DNA of 64,000 nucleotides from an uncultured Pseudomonadota bacterium (GCA_902761535.1 CACWKS010000002.1:78418-142417); one strand, 5' to 3'; shown: positions 35,431-45,336, counted from the first letter of the stretch. Made by a program: numbers and translations. Notes: generated from the letters alone by a model not told the origin.

Positions 35431-37311
35431 TTGAAAATAAGACGCAAAATCACTTCTGGAGAGGGTTTGGCATTGCTGTTTAGCGGTGTTTTTTTGTTGC
35501 TTATATTGTTTAACGTTTTAAGCGGATTATTTTTCGGTTATATTGTGGGAGATGTTACCGCGGACAAACGTTATAATCTCAGTCCATCCAGCATAGATTT
35601 TCTTAATAAAAACGATAATCGGTTAACTATAAGGTTATATGTATCAAAAGACTTGAAACAAGCCGACCGTAACTACGGAGATTATGCCGAATATGTCAAT
35701 CGTTTGTTAAATCAGTACGTTGATAACAGTCGCAATCTTATCAAGCTTGAACTTGTTGAAATTACTCCTTATTCTAGTACGGAAATTGCTGCGGAAAAAT
35801 TCGGACTTAATCCTCTTGATATTGTAGATACTACCCACAGTGTTTATTTAGGTGCCAACATAATTCGTGAAGACGGTGCGGCTATAAGCATACCTGTTTT
35901 TGATATCAAACGTAAAAGCATTGTGGAAGATGATATCAGTCGTGTAATTTCCGTACTTAATAGCCGTCATAAACCGGTTGTCGGAGTTATTTCACCTTAC
36001 TTTAATATTGCTTCTTTTGGTAATATGCTTTTGCTGGATGATGATTGGCCGTTTATCAGTTCGCTTAAAATTGCCGGATTTAATATAATACCAATCAGTC
36101 CTGAAGCTTTTTATATTCCTGAAAATATCGATGCTTTATTGGTATTTTATCCGATATCTCTCAAACCTGCAAGTTTGTACGCTTTAGATCAATATTTGCT
36201 TCGAGGCGGCAATGTGATGGTTATGTTGGACTCGTTTTCAGAGATGCGTTTTAATAATGATAAGAAATATAATTCTTATGACAGCGGTATGCTGCAATTT
36301 CTCAATAATCTCGGAATTACTTATTATGAAGATATTGTAGTAGGAGATTTAGATAATAACCAAATGGTGTCATCTATGGGAAGAACTGTACCATATCCGT
36401 TACATATGAAAATATATAGTGAACAAATGGCACAACATCCGATTATGAAAAATTTACACGAATTGAGACTTAATTATGCATCCATATTTAATTTTAAGCC
36501 CATTTATAAAGATCTGAAAGTTACTCCGTTATACAAAACAGGTATAAACAGTACTCTGTTTCCAAGTGAATGGATATACATACAAACTTATGACGCAATG
36601 ATGAGCAGAATGCAGTCTGAAAATTTTAGATTTTCTTTAGCCTTATTGGTAGAAGGAAAATTTAAAGCTTTTTATAAACGTCCGTTAATTGATGATGGAC
36701 CGTTATTGCTTAAAATGCCGATTTTTATAAATCAAGCAGAAAAAGACGGCAAGCTGTTGTTGTTAAGTGATAGTGATATGGTCGGATCACAATTGTGGAA
36801 AGGTGGATCACCTGATGGCAGTGTTTCATATTATTCATCGGATAATTTTCTTCTGATACGTAATGCATTGGATTATTTAACATCATCGGATTATGTTAAT
36901 GTCGGTCAAAAATTTATTTCTCGTAACAGAATCAATTTGGATAATATTATGCGAACTTGGGCAAATAGCCAATATTCTGAACAACTTAATCGCCTTAAGC
37001 AGCAATTGACTGAAGTCCGCCGCCAAATAAATCAATTGTACCGTGACGCTAAAAATACAAACAATGAATTGAAAAATTCCGTCGGACGGCAGAAAAAAAT
37101 ATATGATCTGCAAAATAAAGAAAGAACTTTGGAGCGAACCGTTAAAGAGATTGATTATAAAATTCAAAATTTATATCATAAAATTAAAATATGGCTAGCC
37201 GTTGGCATAATGACAGTATCAGCATTACTATCGGTTTTGTTATTGTGGATTTGCTATCTTTTGTATCGTTTTTTATATCAGATTAAAATGAAGGGAAAAA
37301 TTAATGAATAA
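35431..37311 (+). CDS. GldG-like ABC-associated membrane protein
   Basis: The best start is TTG 35431, after AAAGGAG at 8 bases and 4 bases beyond the permease; it gives 626 residues. One N-terminal membrane helix (about 13-35) is followed by a large extracytoplasmic region of the GldG/intraflagellar-transport-like type (PVVGVISPYF..., NVMVMLDSFSEM). A coiled coil and a C-terminal membrane helix (about 590-615) complete it. Such proteins accompany GldA/GldF-like transporters also in non-gliding bacteria. Its end overlaps the next gene by 8 bases. Confidence 0.82.
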   Translation: MKIRRKITSGEGLALLFSGVFLLLILFNVLSGLFFGYIVGDVTADKRYNLSPSSIDFLNKNDNRLTIRLYVSKDLKQADRNYGDYAEYVNRLLNQYVDNSRNLIKLELVEITPYSSTEIAAEKFGLNPLDIVDTTHSVYLGANIIREDGAAISIPVFDIKRKSIVEDDISRVISVLNSRHKPVVGVISPYFNIASFGNMLLLDDDWPFISSLKIAGFNIIPISPEAFYIPENIDALLVFYPISLKPASLYALDQYLLRGGNVMVMLDSFSEMRFNNDKKYNSYDSGMLQFLNNLGITYYEDIVVGDLDNNQMVSSMGRTVPYPLHMKIYSEQMAQHPIMKNLHELRLNYASIFNFKPIYKDLKVTPLYKTGINSTLFPSEWIYIQTYDAMMSRMQSENFRFSLALLVEGKFKAFYKRPLIDDGPLLLKMPIFINQAEKDGKLLLLSDSDMVGSQLWKGGSPDGSVSYYSSDNFLLIRNALDYLTSSDYVNVGQKFISRNRINLDNIMRTWANSQYSEQLNRLKQQLTEVRRQINQLYRDAKNTNNELKNSVGRQKKIYDLQNKERTLERTVKEIDYKIQNLYHKIKIWLAVGIMTVSALLSVLLLWICYLLYRFLYQIKMKGKINE

Positions 37312-38278
37312 ACTAATAAAACGCGTTATTCTCATAGTAGTATTGGCACTATTGCTGACAATAACGGCTTTTTATGTTTTAACTGAATTGCAAGAAAAAA
37401 ATATTCAAGGCAAACTTGTATTTGCCAAATCATATGATGCCGGATCACAAGTTAATCGCGTAGTAATTACTGATTATCAAAATACTGTTGAATTACGGCA
37501 AAATGATGGTTATTGGCGATTACCCGGATATCATGACTATTATGCGGATTTTAATCTTGTAAAATCATTTTTTGATACTCTTAACAGCAGTACTTATCTT
37601 CAGCCGGTATCAAAAGAATCCGCAAAAGTTGAAGAGCTTTCATTGCTTAATCCGCAGAATAATAACCATTCATCGGGAATATTGGTGCAAACTTATGCTG
37701 ATGATGAATTATTAGATGCAATTATTATAGGAATGAAAGATTCCGATAATGGTTTCTTTATTGCTCGTCGTGCCGATTCCGATAATATATGGCTTATCGG
37801 CGGTAATTATGATATTCCCTGTATAGCCAAGCTCTGGTTACCGAAATCAATATTAGATATACCGGCAAAAGCCGTGGAAATGTTAGGGGTTGACGGTCAT
37901 CTTATCTCACGTCGTTCACCTACGGAGAATTTTTATGATCGATTGGGTTTAGCCATTCCGACCGGTTGGTTGTTACAGACTCTTTCATCGCTTAATATTA
38001 CGGATGTTATCACCGAAAAAATGTTTAATGATCGATATGCTAAAGCTGATATATCTAAAATATATGACATAAATACTTTTTACGGTTTACGTTTCGAGTT
38101 GGATTTTTATGAAACGTCGGCAGATGATGTTTGGGTTAATATAAAATTATCTTCCGATACTGTTGCCTTACGCTCGGTTAATGATTATATCAACGATAAC
38201 GCTTTTTTGTATGAGGGATGGTATTTTAAAATCGCACCTTATCAAAAAGAATTTTTAATGAACTATAAGTTGATGTAG
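37304..38278 (+). CDS. DUF4340 domain protein
   Basis: The 324-residue product has an N-terminal membrane helix (about 5-27) and a periplasmic region with the repeating beta/Trp pattern of DUF4340 (ELRQNDGYWRLPGYHDYYAD..., IWLIGG). DUF4340 proteins are standard partners of GldG-type genes. It overlaps the GldG-like gene by 8 bases, so translation is coupled. Function unknown. Confidence 0.78.
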   Translation: MNKLIKRVILIVVLALLLTITAFYVLTELQEKNIQGKLVFAKSYDAGSQVNRVVITDYQNTVELRQNDGYWRLPGYHDYYADFNLVKSFFDTLNSSTYLQPVSKESAKVEELSLLNPQNNNHSSGILVQTYADDELLDAIIIGMKDSDNGFFIARRADSDNIWLIGGNYDIPCIAKLWLPKSILDIPAKAVEMLGVDGHLISRRSPTENFYDRLGLAIPTGWLLQTLSSLNITDVITEKMFNDRYAKADISKIYDINTFYGLRFELDFYETSADDVWVNIKLSSDTVALRSVNDYINDNAFLYEGWYFKIAPYQKEFLMNYKLM

Positions 38279-38290
38279 TTATGTTGGAGC

Positions 38291-39664
38291 ATGTCAAATC
38301 TAAATACGGTCTCACCGGAATTTATTGCAGATTTATTTAACTTGGCTGTCCTTGCCTTATCTAAAGACGGTAAGGTGTTTTTTTTGAATCATCAGGCCGA
38401 ATATTTATTTGACGGAATAAATATCTCGGATAATTTATCTGAAATTATTAAAGCTGATGATTGGGTTATATTGCATCACAATATTAATATGGTGTTTTAC
38501 CAACAGACTAATTCTGATTTTTATTGGTTATATCGCCATCGTATTTATATGGTAACGGCACGCTTAAGCGGGCATATTTTGTTTTTGGGTTTTAATGATA
38601 TTACCGAAATTCGCAAACAGGCAAATTCATTACGTCAAAGCAATCAACGTTTAGAACAAATAGAATATTTGAGCAATATCGGTTATTGGGAACTTAATCT
38701 GGCACAAAAAATATTTTATTGGTCGGATGGTATGTATAAGTTATTTGCACTTAATAATAAGGATAAAACATATCACCAAAATCTGTTACGCCGCCATATA
38801 CATTCTGAAGACATTGATTTATATCGGCAAAAATTACGCGATTTAATATTAAACAAACAGCATATTGCCGGTAATATCCGCATAATTGATGCTCTCGGTT
38901 CGGTCAAACAATGTCGCTATTCTGCCGCACCGATATATATTGATGGTGATGAAGGTGCTTGCGGAGTATTGCAGGATATCACGGATTATTGCCAAAGCAG
39001 TAACAAATTAACAGTTGCATCATTAGGACATGATATCAAAAATCATCTTCAACTTATCCGTTTATACAGCGATTCGCTGATGAATAATCGTGATGATAAC
39101 GGTTTTGCTTCTAAAATAGCCGTTCAGGTTGAAAAAATCGCACTTTTATTAAATAATGCGGCTGATTTGGCACGTGATAATACCCATCCGAATTTATATC
39201 CGATTGAATTAAAGTCTTTATTGTCAGAGATTTGTCAAGAATTCCATGCAGCCGCCCAAGCCAAAAATATACAATTGCTTTGTCGGTTAAACAACACCAC
39301 AATTATCAGCCATCGCGAAATTTTGTCTTCAATACTACGTAATTTGCTGGATAACGCACTTAAATTTGCTCACCGCAAAGTGATTTTAGGGAATAATGCC
39401 GATTCTGTTTGGGTAATAGACGATGGTTGCGGTATTTCTTCTGAAGCCCAATCCCGAATTTTTGAGCGTTTTTATCAAGATTCTAAACAATCCGGTTGGG
39501 GACTGGGTTTATATACAGTCAAAGAAAATGCCCATCGCCTGAATGCTGAGATATTAGTGAAATCGCGGCTCGGACATTATACTGCCTTTAAATTAAATTT
39601 CTTAACAAAAGAATCCTTGCCAAAATCAAAAATAAGTGTTAACAACGAAACATTACTCAATTAA
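38291..39664 (+). CDS. PAS-domain histidine kinase
   Basis: The 457-residue product has two PAS-like regions (about 15-108 and 125-235) and no transmembrane segment. The H box is SLGHDIKNHLQ with the phospho-acceptor His247. An HATPase domain follows, with N box NLLDNALKFA, G1 DDGCGIS and G2 GWGLGLYTV. It starts 12 bases after the DUF4340 gene behind GGAG, so it belongs to the transporter operon. No response regulator lies nearby; it probably phosphorylates an unlinked one. The SLGHDIKN form of the box departs from the usual SHELRTP. Confidence 0.88.
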   Translation: MSNLNTVSPEFIADLFNLAVLALSKDGKVFFLNHQAEYLFDGINISDNLSEIIKADDWVILHHNINMVFYQQTNSDFYWLYRHRIYMVTARLSGHILFLGFNDITEIRKQANSLRQSNQRLEQIEYLSNIGYWELNLAQKIFYWSDGMYKLFALNNKDKTYHQNLLRRHIHSEDIDLYRQKLRDLILNKQHIAGNIRIIDALGSVKQCRYSAAPIYIDGDEGACGVLQDITDYCQSSNKLTVASLGHDIKNHLQLIRLYSDSLMNNRDDNGFASKIAVQVEKIALLLNNAADLARDNTHPNLYPIELKSLLSEICQEFHAAAQAKNIQLLCRLNNTTIISHREILSSILRNLLDNALKFAHRKVILGNNADSVWVIDDGCGISSEAQSRIFERFYQDSKQSGWGLGLYTVKENAHRLNAEILVKSRLGHYTAFKLNFLTKESLPKSKISVNNETLLN

Positions 39665-39671
39665 AAATAAA

Positions 39672-39695
39672 TTATTAACAATAAATATTAACAAT
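39672..39695 (+). promoter_or_regulatory. SD-less leader of orphan gene B
   Basis: TTATTAACAATAAATATTAA and four more bases run directly into ATG. The stretch has no Shine-Dalgarno sequence and matches the leader of orphan gene D at 19 of 24 positions. A possible promoter (TTGCCA at 39617, TAACAA at 39640) lies inside the kinase gene. Confidence 0.5.
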
Positions 39696-40139
39696 ATGGA
39701 AGAAATATTAATAGTTTACCGTAACAACGGTACAACTTCTGAAAGTCGTTTCAGCCAGGAATCATTTTGGGTGGAATTGCGCAAAAACGGGAAGCCTGTC
39801 GGGCTTAAGTCTAACGGAATATTTATTCCGTTTGCCGTCGAGGAAATTTCCTGGGATTGTGCAAGCCATCAAATTGGCTCATCAAAGCTTCTTAACAGTA
39901 CGGAGCTTCTTGTCGTTTTAAGCGAGGAGTTTCGCGAAGCTTTTGACTTTTGTGCAACAAGACTGGAGTATCCCCATTTGGGAGCAATAAGAATCCCTCT
40001 TGTTGCTTACTCGGAGGGGTGCAATCTCCACCCCATCCACCGGAGGCGCTATGCGCCTCTCTTTTATCCGTCGCAAATGAGTGAAGGATATGCAGAAAGG
40101 TTCTTACCGCAAGAGATGCGGTTGGCACGCCGTATGTAG
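39696..40139 (+). CDS. Orphan hypothetical protein B
   Basis: From ATG 39696 the product has 147 residues; an in-frame ATG at 39636 would lie within the kinase gene. There is no signal peptide or membrane segment. The first 85 residues look like a compact beta/alpha domain (MEEILIVYRNNGTTSESRFS..., IFIPFAVEEISWDC). The last 50 are Arg/Pro/Tyr-rich and may be disordered. GC content is visibly higher than in the flanking genes. It has the shared A/T leader and a strong terminator 18 bases after its stop. Not recognised. Confidence 0.55.
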   Translation: MEEILIVYRNNGTTSESRFSQESFWVELRKNGKPVGLKSNGIFIPFAVEEISWDCASHQIGSSKLLNSTELLVVLSEEFREAFDFCATRLEYPHLGAIRIPLVAYSEGCNLHPIHRRRYAPLFYPSQMSEGYAERFLPQEMRLARRM

Positions 40140-40156
40140 ATTGGCGCGCCGTCTCT

Positions 40157-40197
40157 AAAAATAAGGTCGAGGATAATCTGTCCCCGACCTTATTTTT
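40157..40197. terminator. Terminator of orphan gene B
   Basis: AAAAATAAGGTCG and CGACCTTATTTTT pair around a loop of about 15 bases; T runs on both strands. Confidence 0.85.
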
Positions 40198-40232
40198 ATG
40201 TTTAATGACAATGCATATCTTATCAAAAGCAT

Positions 40233-40261
40233 TTGCAAAAAAATATAAGCTGCTATATAAT
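40233..40261 (+). promoter_or_regulatory. Promoter of the MsbA-like gene
   Basis: TTGCAA (40233-40238), a 17-base spacer and a perfect TATAAT (40256-40261), 35 bases before the ATG. One of the best housekeeping promoter matches in the window. Confidence 0.7.
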
Positions 40262-40295
40262 AACACCGTTGTTTTAACTGTTTTTAGGTTTTATA

Positions 40296-42059
40296 ATGTT
40301 TAAGAACCTTTGTCAATCATTTAAGAAGTCTGATTTATGCGTTAACTATTCCAAAATGTGGAAGTATGTCAAACCTTATTGGGGCAGAGCCTTGATAGCT
40401 ATGACTATCACTATCCCTATAGGTGCAATGGATGCGGTTATCGCTTGGGCTCTCAAACCTTATATGGATGTTGTTATGGTCGAAAAAGGATCCAGTTATA
40501 CTGCTTATATTCCTTTGTTGATTATCATTTTTACATTATTGCAAAGCGCCTTAAACTATATTGCCACTTATCTCAATACTTGGGTAGGACAAAAAGTTTC
40601 CAACAGCCTTAAACTGGATTTATATAAAAAATTATTGCATTACAGCGCTTCATTTTTTGATAATCGACATTCCGGCGATATTTTAATGCGTTTTAACAAT
40701 GATGTCGACGCCAGTTGCGGCGGTTTGTTATCTAATCTTAAATTGTTTACCACTCGCTTATTTTCATCAATATCTTTGATTGGTGTTTTGTTTTATAATT
40801 CATGGCAGTTGGCAATTGTGGCAGTAGCGGTGTTAGGTTGTGCACTATATCCGCTCACCACGGTTAAACGTAAAATAAAATCAATAATGGACAAGACCAT
40901 CTTTACCGGAGCCGCCGTCACCACCCAATATAATGAAACCTATCAGGGAAATCGTATAATTACCTCTTACAATCTTTATGATTATCAATCCAAAAAATTC
41001 AGTGATAATCTTCAACAACGCTTTAAGCTTGGTATTAAAATGATTCAACGCACCGGTTTGTTGTCACCTATGATGCACTTTATTGTATCGGTAGGTATTG
41101 CCGGAGTCATCTGGTTCGGTAGCCACCTTATTGTTACCCAAGCTATTACTCCCGGTAATTTTGTATCTTTTATCGCTGCTTTGATAATGCTCTATACACC
41201 GATAAAAGCCATCGGTAATAATTATAATGCAGTGCAAATGGCTCTTTTGGCAATGGAACGAGTTTTTGAGCTTATGGATGCTAAACCGACAATTGTCAGC
41301 AAAAAAGGTGCGTCAAAGCTGGAAAAAATTGCTAAAAGCATTGAATATAAAGATGTTTGCTTTGAGTATGTTAAAGGCAAACCTGTTTTACAGAATATTA
41401 ATCTGAAAATTAAAAAAGGTGAAACCATAGCTTTTGTCGGTAATTCCGGCGGTGGTAAAACCACCATGGTAAATTTATTGCCTAGGTTTTACGATGTCAC
41501 TTCAGGCTCATTGATGATAGATGGTATTGATATTCGCGATTATGAGCTTAATTCTTTGCGTGATAATATTGCGGTGGTTTTCCAAGATAATTTTCTGTTT
41601 TCCGGCACTATCAGAGAAAATATTTTATTAGGCAAAGAAAATGCTACTCAAGAGGAAATAGATGCTGCTGTCAACAATGCCTGTTTGTCTGAGTTTATCG
41701 CTTCTCTGGAAAAAGGATTGGATACCGAAATCGGCGAACGCGGAACTTTATTATCCGGAGGGCAAAAGCAACGTATTGCGATTGCTCGAGCTTTCCTTAA
41801 AAATGCTCCGATTGTCATATTGGACGAGGCTACATCGGCTTTAGACAACAAATCCGAAGCGGTTGTTCAGCAGGCAGTTGACAATCTGATGAAAGATCGC
41901 ACGGTTTTCATCATTGCACACCGTCTCTCTACAGTCCGCAATGCTGATAAGATTATTGTAATAAATTATGGTAAAATAGTGGAACAGGGATCACATGATG
42001 AATTACTCAAAAATCCTGATTCCGTCTATGCCTCATTATATAAAACCCAGTTAAAATAG
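40296..42059 (+). CDS. msbA: ABC exporter, MsbA-like (lipid A / lipid flippase type)
   Basis: The 587-residue product fuses a six-helix membrane domain (about 30-320) to an ATPase domain (about 345-585) with Walker A GNSGGGKTT, signature LLSGGQKQR, Walker B IVILDEATSALD and the His switch. It works as a homodimer. MsbA flips lipid A-core across the inner membrane; other lipid or peptide exporters look similar, so the substrate is inference. kdsA nearby fits an LPS-producing cell. adhE follows by 10 bases, an unexpected operon partner. Confidence 0.85.
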   Translation: MFKNLCQSFKKSDLCVNYSKMWKYVKPYWGRALIAMTITIPIGAMDAVIAWALKPYMDVVMVEKGSSYTAYIPLLIIIFTLLQSALNYIATYLNTWVGQKVSNSLKLDLYKKLLHYSASFFDNRHSGDILMRFNNDVDASCGGLLSNLKLFTTRLFSSISLIGVLFYNSWQLAIVAVAVLGCALYPLTTVKRKIKSIMDKTIFTGAAVTTQYNETYQGNRIITSYNLYDYQSKKFSDNLQQRFKLGIKMIQRTGLLSPMMHFIVSVGIAGVIWFGSHLIVTQAITPGNFVSFIAALIMLYTPIKAIGNNYNAVQMALLAMERVFELMDAKPTIVSKKGASKLEKIAKSIEYKDVCFEYVKGKPVLQNINLKIKKGETIAFVGNSGGGKTTMVNLLPRFYDVTSGSLMIDGIDIRDYELNSLRDNIAVVFQDNFLFSGTIRENILLGKENATQEEIDAAVNNACLSEFIASLEKGLDTEIGERGTLLSGGQKQRIAIARAFLKNAPIVILDEATSALDNKSEAVVQQAVDNLMKDRTVFIIAHRLSTVRNADKIIVINYGKIVEQGSHDELLKNPDSVYASLYKTQLK

Positions 42060-42069
42060 GTGAGTTATC

Positions 42070-44649
42070 ATGAATAAAGAAACAAATTATTTAGATAAAT
42101 TAATCAATCGAGTTGCTCAAGCACAGCAGCTTTATAAAACTTATTCTCAAGAAAAAGTTGATGCTATTTTCAAAGCTGCCGCTTTGGCTGCCGCCGGTCA
42201 ACGTATTCCTTTGGCACATATGGCAGTCGGCGAAACCCGTATGGGAGTGGTCGAAGATAAAGTAATCAAAAATCATTATGCTGCCGAGTATATTTATAAT
42301 AAATATAAAGACACCAAAACTTGCGGTATTATCAGCGATGATAAAATTAACGGCACTAAAATTTTAGCCGAGCCGCTGGGGGTTATTGCCGGAATTATTC
42401 CGACCACCAATCCTACCTCAACCGCTATTTTTAAGGCATTGCTTTGTTTGAAAACTCGCAACGCTGTTATTTTTTCGCCTCATCCGCGTGCCAAAGATTG
42501 CACTATTGCTGCAGCTAAAATTGTTTACGAAGCCGCTGTTGCCGCCGGAGCTCCTAAAGACATTATCGGTTGGATTGATGAGCCGACTTTGGAACATACT
42601 AATTATTTGATTACTCATCCTCAAGTTGCTTGTATTTTAGCAACCGGCGGTCCCAGTATGGTCAAAGCCGCTTATTCATCGGGCAAACCGGCCTTGGGTG
42701 TCGGCGCCGGAAATGTACCGGCGGTGGTTGATGAAACAGCCGATCTTGAAATGGCAGTATCCTCAATTATCTTATCCAAAACTTTTGATAACGGCGTTAT
42801 CTGTGCTTCCGAACAATCGGTCGTTGCCGTAGCTAAAATCTACGATAAAATTAAAGCTCAGTTTACAGAGCAGGGAGCTTATATTCTCAAATCTTCCGAA
42901 ATTAAAAAACTCAGCCAAATAATGCTTGGCACTAAAGGAATTAATCCTATGATAGTCGGGCAATCTGCTGTTAAAATTGCCGATATGGCCGGATTAAAAG
43001 TTCCTGCCGGAACTAAGATTTTGTTGGTTGAACAAAACAAAATTTCTGCCGACAATCCTTATTCTTTGGAAAAACTTTCACCGGTGTTGACTTTATATAA
43101 GGCCGCCGATTTCAATAGTGCCGTAAACAAAGCCCTGCAGTTGGTATCTTTAGGCGGACTGGGGCATACTGCCTCGCTTTATACCGACACTCGTACTTCC
43201 GAGAGAGTTGATTATTTCGCTTTAGCCATGCCGACCGGTCGTGTTTTGGTTAATTCGCCGTCATCTCAAGGCGGATTGGGTGATTTATACAATTTCAAGC
43301 TGGAGCCTTCGCTGACCTTGGGCTGTGGCTCTTGGGGAGGTAATTCGGTCAGCGAAAACGTTGGCATCAAACATCTGTTAAATTATAAAACCGTTGCCGA
43401 AAGGAGAGAAAATATGTTGTGGTTCAGAGTTCCGCCTAAAATTTATTTTAAACGCGGTGCGGTTGATACGGCTTTGCGTGAGCTTCAGGGCAAAAAACGC
43501 GCCTTTATCGTAACCGATAAATTTTTATTTGATTCCGGCACAGTCAACACGATTTCCAACCTGTTGGAAGAAATGGACATTGAATACCAAATTTTCTTTG
43601 ATGTCAAATCTGATCCCTGTATCAGCACAATCAATGATGCTCTCAAAGCCGTCAAGGTATTTAAGCCGGATGTGTTTATTGCTTTCGGTGGCGGTTCGCC
43701 GATGGATGCGGCTAAGATTATACAGCTCAAATACGAACACCCTGAAATAGCTTTTGATGATTTGGCTTTGCGTTTTATGGATATCCGTAAAAGAATCTGC
43801 TCCATTCCCGAATATCATAAGTCGATTATGGTCGCCATTCCCACCACCTCCGGCACCGGCTCCGAGGTTACTCCTTTTGCTGTTATTACCGATGATGCGT
43901 CAGGTGTTAAATATGCTCTGGCCGATTATGCCTTAACTCCGTATATGGCAATTGTTGATGCTAATTTTGTTGACAATATGCCCAAGGGCTTAACTGCCGC
44001 CGGCGGAATAGATGCCCTTGTTCATGCCATTGAAGCTTATGTTTCGGTAATGGCCACCAATTTTACCAATTCTACCGCATTGGAAGCCGCTAAACAGGTA
44101 TTTCGCTACTTGCCACGTGCCTATCATAATGGTTTCGACGATCCGATTGCTCGTGAAAAAATGCACCATGCTGCCACAATTGCCGGTATGGCCTTTGCTA
44201 ATTCGTTTTTGGGATTGTGCCATTCCATGGCTCACAAATTAGGCGCAGCATTTAATATTCCGCATGGTATTGCCAATGCTTTACTCATTTCGCAGGTAAT
44301 TAAATACAATGCTGATGAAACCAAGCACAAACAGACCATATTTCCGCAATATCGCACTCCGGAGGCTCAAAAACGTTATGGTCAGATAGCCGACAATCTG
44401 GGATTAAAAGGACGTAATGACAGTGAGAAAGTTAAATCTTTAATCGCTGCGATCGAAAAATTGAAAAAAGATATCGAAATACCGTCTTCAATCAAAGCCT
44501 ATGGTATCAGTAAAAAAGATTTCGCTTATAAGCTTGATTGGTTGGTCGAAAATGCTTTTGACGATCAGTGCACCGGAGCTAATCCCAGTTATCCGTTGAT
44601 GGACGATATTCGTCAAATCTACCTTGATGCTTTTGAAGGTAAAATCTGA
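42070..44649 (+). CDS. adhE: Bifunctional acetaldehyde-CoA/alcohol dehydrogenase
   Basis: The 859-residue product has an N-terminal acetylating aldehyde dehydrogenase (about 1-440; catalytic Cys in NGVICASEQS) and a C-terminal iron-dependent alcohol dehydrogenase (about 455-859; AFGGGSPMDAAK, TTSGTGSEVTPFAV and metal ligands in LCHSMAHKLGAAFNIPHG). It reduces acetyl-CoA to ethanol and regenerates two NAD+. AdhE forms filaments called spirosomes in other bacteria. It points to mixed-acid or ethanol fermentation. The length is normal for the family. Confidence 0.96.
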   Translation: MNKETNYLDKLINRVAQAQQLYKTYSQEKVDAIFKAAALAAAGQRIPLAHMAVGETRMGVVEDKVIKNHYAAEYIYNKYKDTKTCGIISDDKINGTKILAEPLGVIAGIIPTTNPTSTAIFKALLCLKTRNAVIFSPHPRAKDCTIAAAKIVYEAAVAAGAPKDIIGWIDEPTLEHTNYLITHPQVACILATGGPSMVKAAYSSGKPALGVGAGNVPAVVDETADLEMAVSSIILSKTFDNGVICASEQSVVAVAKIYDKIKAQFTEQGAYILKSSEIKKLSQIMLGTKGINPMIVGQSAVKIADMAGLKVPAGTKILLVEQNKISADNPYSLEKLSPVLTLYKAADFNSAVNKALQLVSLGGLGHTASLYTDTRTSERVDYFALAMPTGRVLVNSPSSQGGLGDLYNFKLEPSLTLGCGSWGGNSVSENVGIKHLLNYKTVAERRENMLWFRVPPKIYFKRGAVDTALRELQGKKRAFIVTDKFLFDSGTVNTISNLLEEMDIEYQIFFDVKSDPCISTINDALKAVKVFKPDVFIAFGGGSPMDAAKIIQLKYEHPEIAFDDLALRFMDIRKRICSIPEYHKSIMVAIPTTSGTGSEVTPFAVITDDASGVKYALADYALTPYMAIVDANFVDNMPKGLTAAGGIDALVHAIEAYVSVMATNFTNSTALEAAKQVFRYLPRAYHNGFDDPIAREKMHHAATIAGMAFANSFLGLCHSMAHKLGAAFNIPHGIANALLISQVIKYNADETKHKQTIFPQYRTPEAQKRYGQIADNLGLKGRNDSEKVKSLIAAIEKLKKDIEIPSSIKAYGISKKDFAYKLDWLVENAFDDQCTGANPSYPLMDDIRQIYLDAFEGKI

Positions 44650-44652
44650 TAA

Positions 44653-44688
44653 AAACAAAACTCTCAGGTTTTCCTGAGAGTTTTGTTT
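44653..44688. terminator. Bidirectional terminator between adhE and orphan gene C
   Basis: AAACAAAACTCTCAGG-TTTT-CCTGAGAGTTTTGTTT is a perfect 16-bp stem with T runs both ways, placed between convergent genes. Confidence 0.92.
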
Positions 44689-44689
44689 A

Positions 44690-45232
44690 TCAATAAAGAA
44701 GCTTAGCTGTTTGCATATCTCCTTGAAATTCAGTGACGGAAAAATTTTCTCCCATGCTCACAATCACCGGCTGAAATTCAGCACCTTGCCATTTTACGGC
44801 GAAATATTGTGCATGAACGGATATTTCAGGAGCTTTCATTTCTCTCAGTTTTTCATTGATAATATCAAGAAATTTATTCACTCTTTGCAAAAAATCCACG
44901 CTCGGCAATGTCCGCACGTCGATGAAAATTTCCCCATAACGTAAGGTTTTTTCTCTTAAGGGTATTCCCTCTTGACAATCCTTAAAAGGATAGAGAATGG
45001 TTGCCCTTTTTTGGCACTCCTCAGGCTCGAAAACCTCCGTCTTGTCGCCAATCGGCACAGCAGTTCCGAAACCGCACGGAATGCGGATAATGCCACTGAT
45101 TTGAGGTAATGATATCCCTAAATCGAAATATTCTGCCATATGTTCTTTTACGGCAATTTCAACTTCCGATATATCAATCCCCTCAGACAGCATCGTAAAA
45201 ACAATTTGATGAAGCGTTGCTGAATGTTCCAT
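44690..45232 (-). CDS. Orphan hypothetical protein C
   Basis: The 180-residue product has no signal peptide or membrane segment and looks like a soluble alpha/beta protein (EVEIAVKEHMAEYFDLG..., IRIPCGFGTAVPIGD, YGEIFIDVRTLPSVDFLQRV). No domain is recognised. It is transcribed from a clear promoter that begins right behind the rubrerythrin terminator, and it ends at a perfect bidirectional terminator. Its A/T leader has no Shine-Dalgarno sequence and matches the leader of orphan gene D. Codons are more mixed than in neighbours. Confidence 0.6.
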   Translation of the reverse strand: MEHSATLHQIVFTMLSEGIDISEVEIAVKEHMAEYFDLGISLPQISGIIRIPCGFGTAVPIGDKTEVFEPEECQKRATILYPFKDCQEGIPLREKTLRYGEIFIDVRTLPSVDFLQRVNKFLDIINEKLREMKAPEISVHAQYFAVKWQGAEFQPVIVSMGENFSVTEFQGDMQTAKLLY

Positions 45233-45304
45233 ATTATAATAGTATTTATTAATTAATAATAAAATTGATTGGGGTTATGATATAGACCTATAAATTTTTG
45301 TCAA
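45233..45304 (-). promoter_or_regulatory. Promoter and SD-less leader of orphan gene C
   Basis: Minus strand: perfect -35 TTGACA (45299-45304), a 16-base spacer and -10 TATCAT (45277-45282). The 27 bases before ATG (45233-45259) begin TTATTAATTAATAAATACTA and contain no ribosome-binding sequence. The -35 box directly abuts the T run of the rubrerythrin terminator. Confidence 0.65.
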
Positions 45305-45336
45305 TAAAAAAAAGCTCCGCCACTTTAAGCGGAGCT
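45305..45336 (-). terminator. Rubrerythrin terminator
   Basis: Minus strand: AGCTCCGC and GCGGAGCT pair around an 8-base loop and are followed by eight T residues. Confidence 0.88.
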
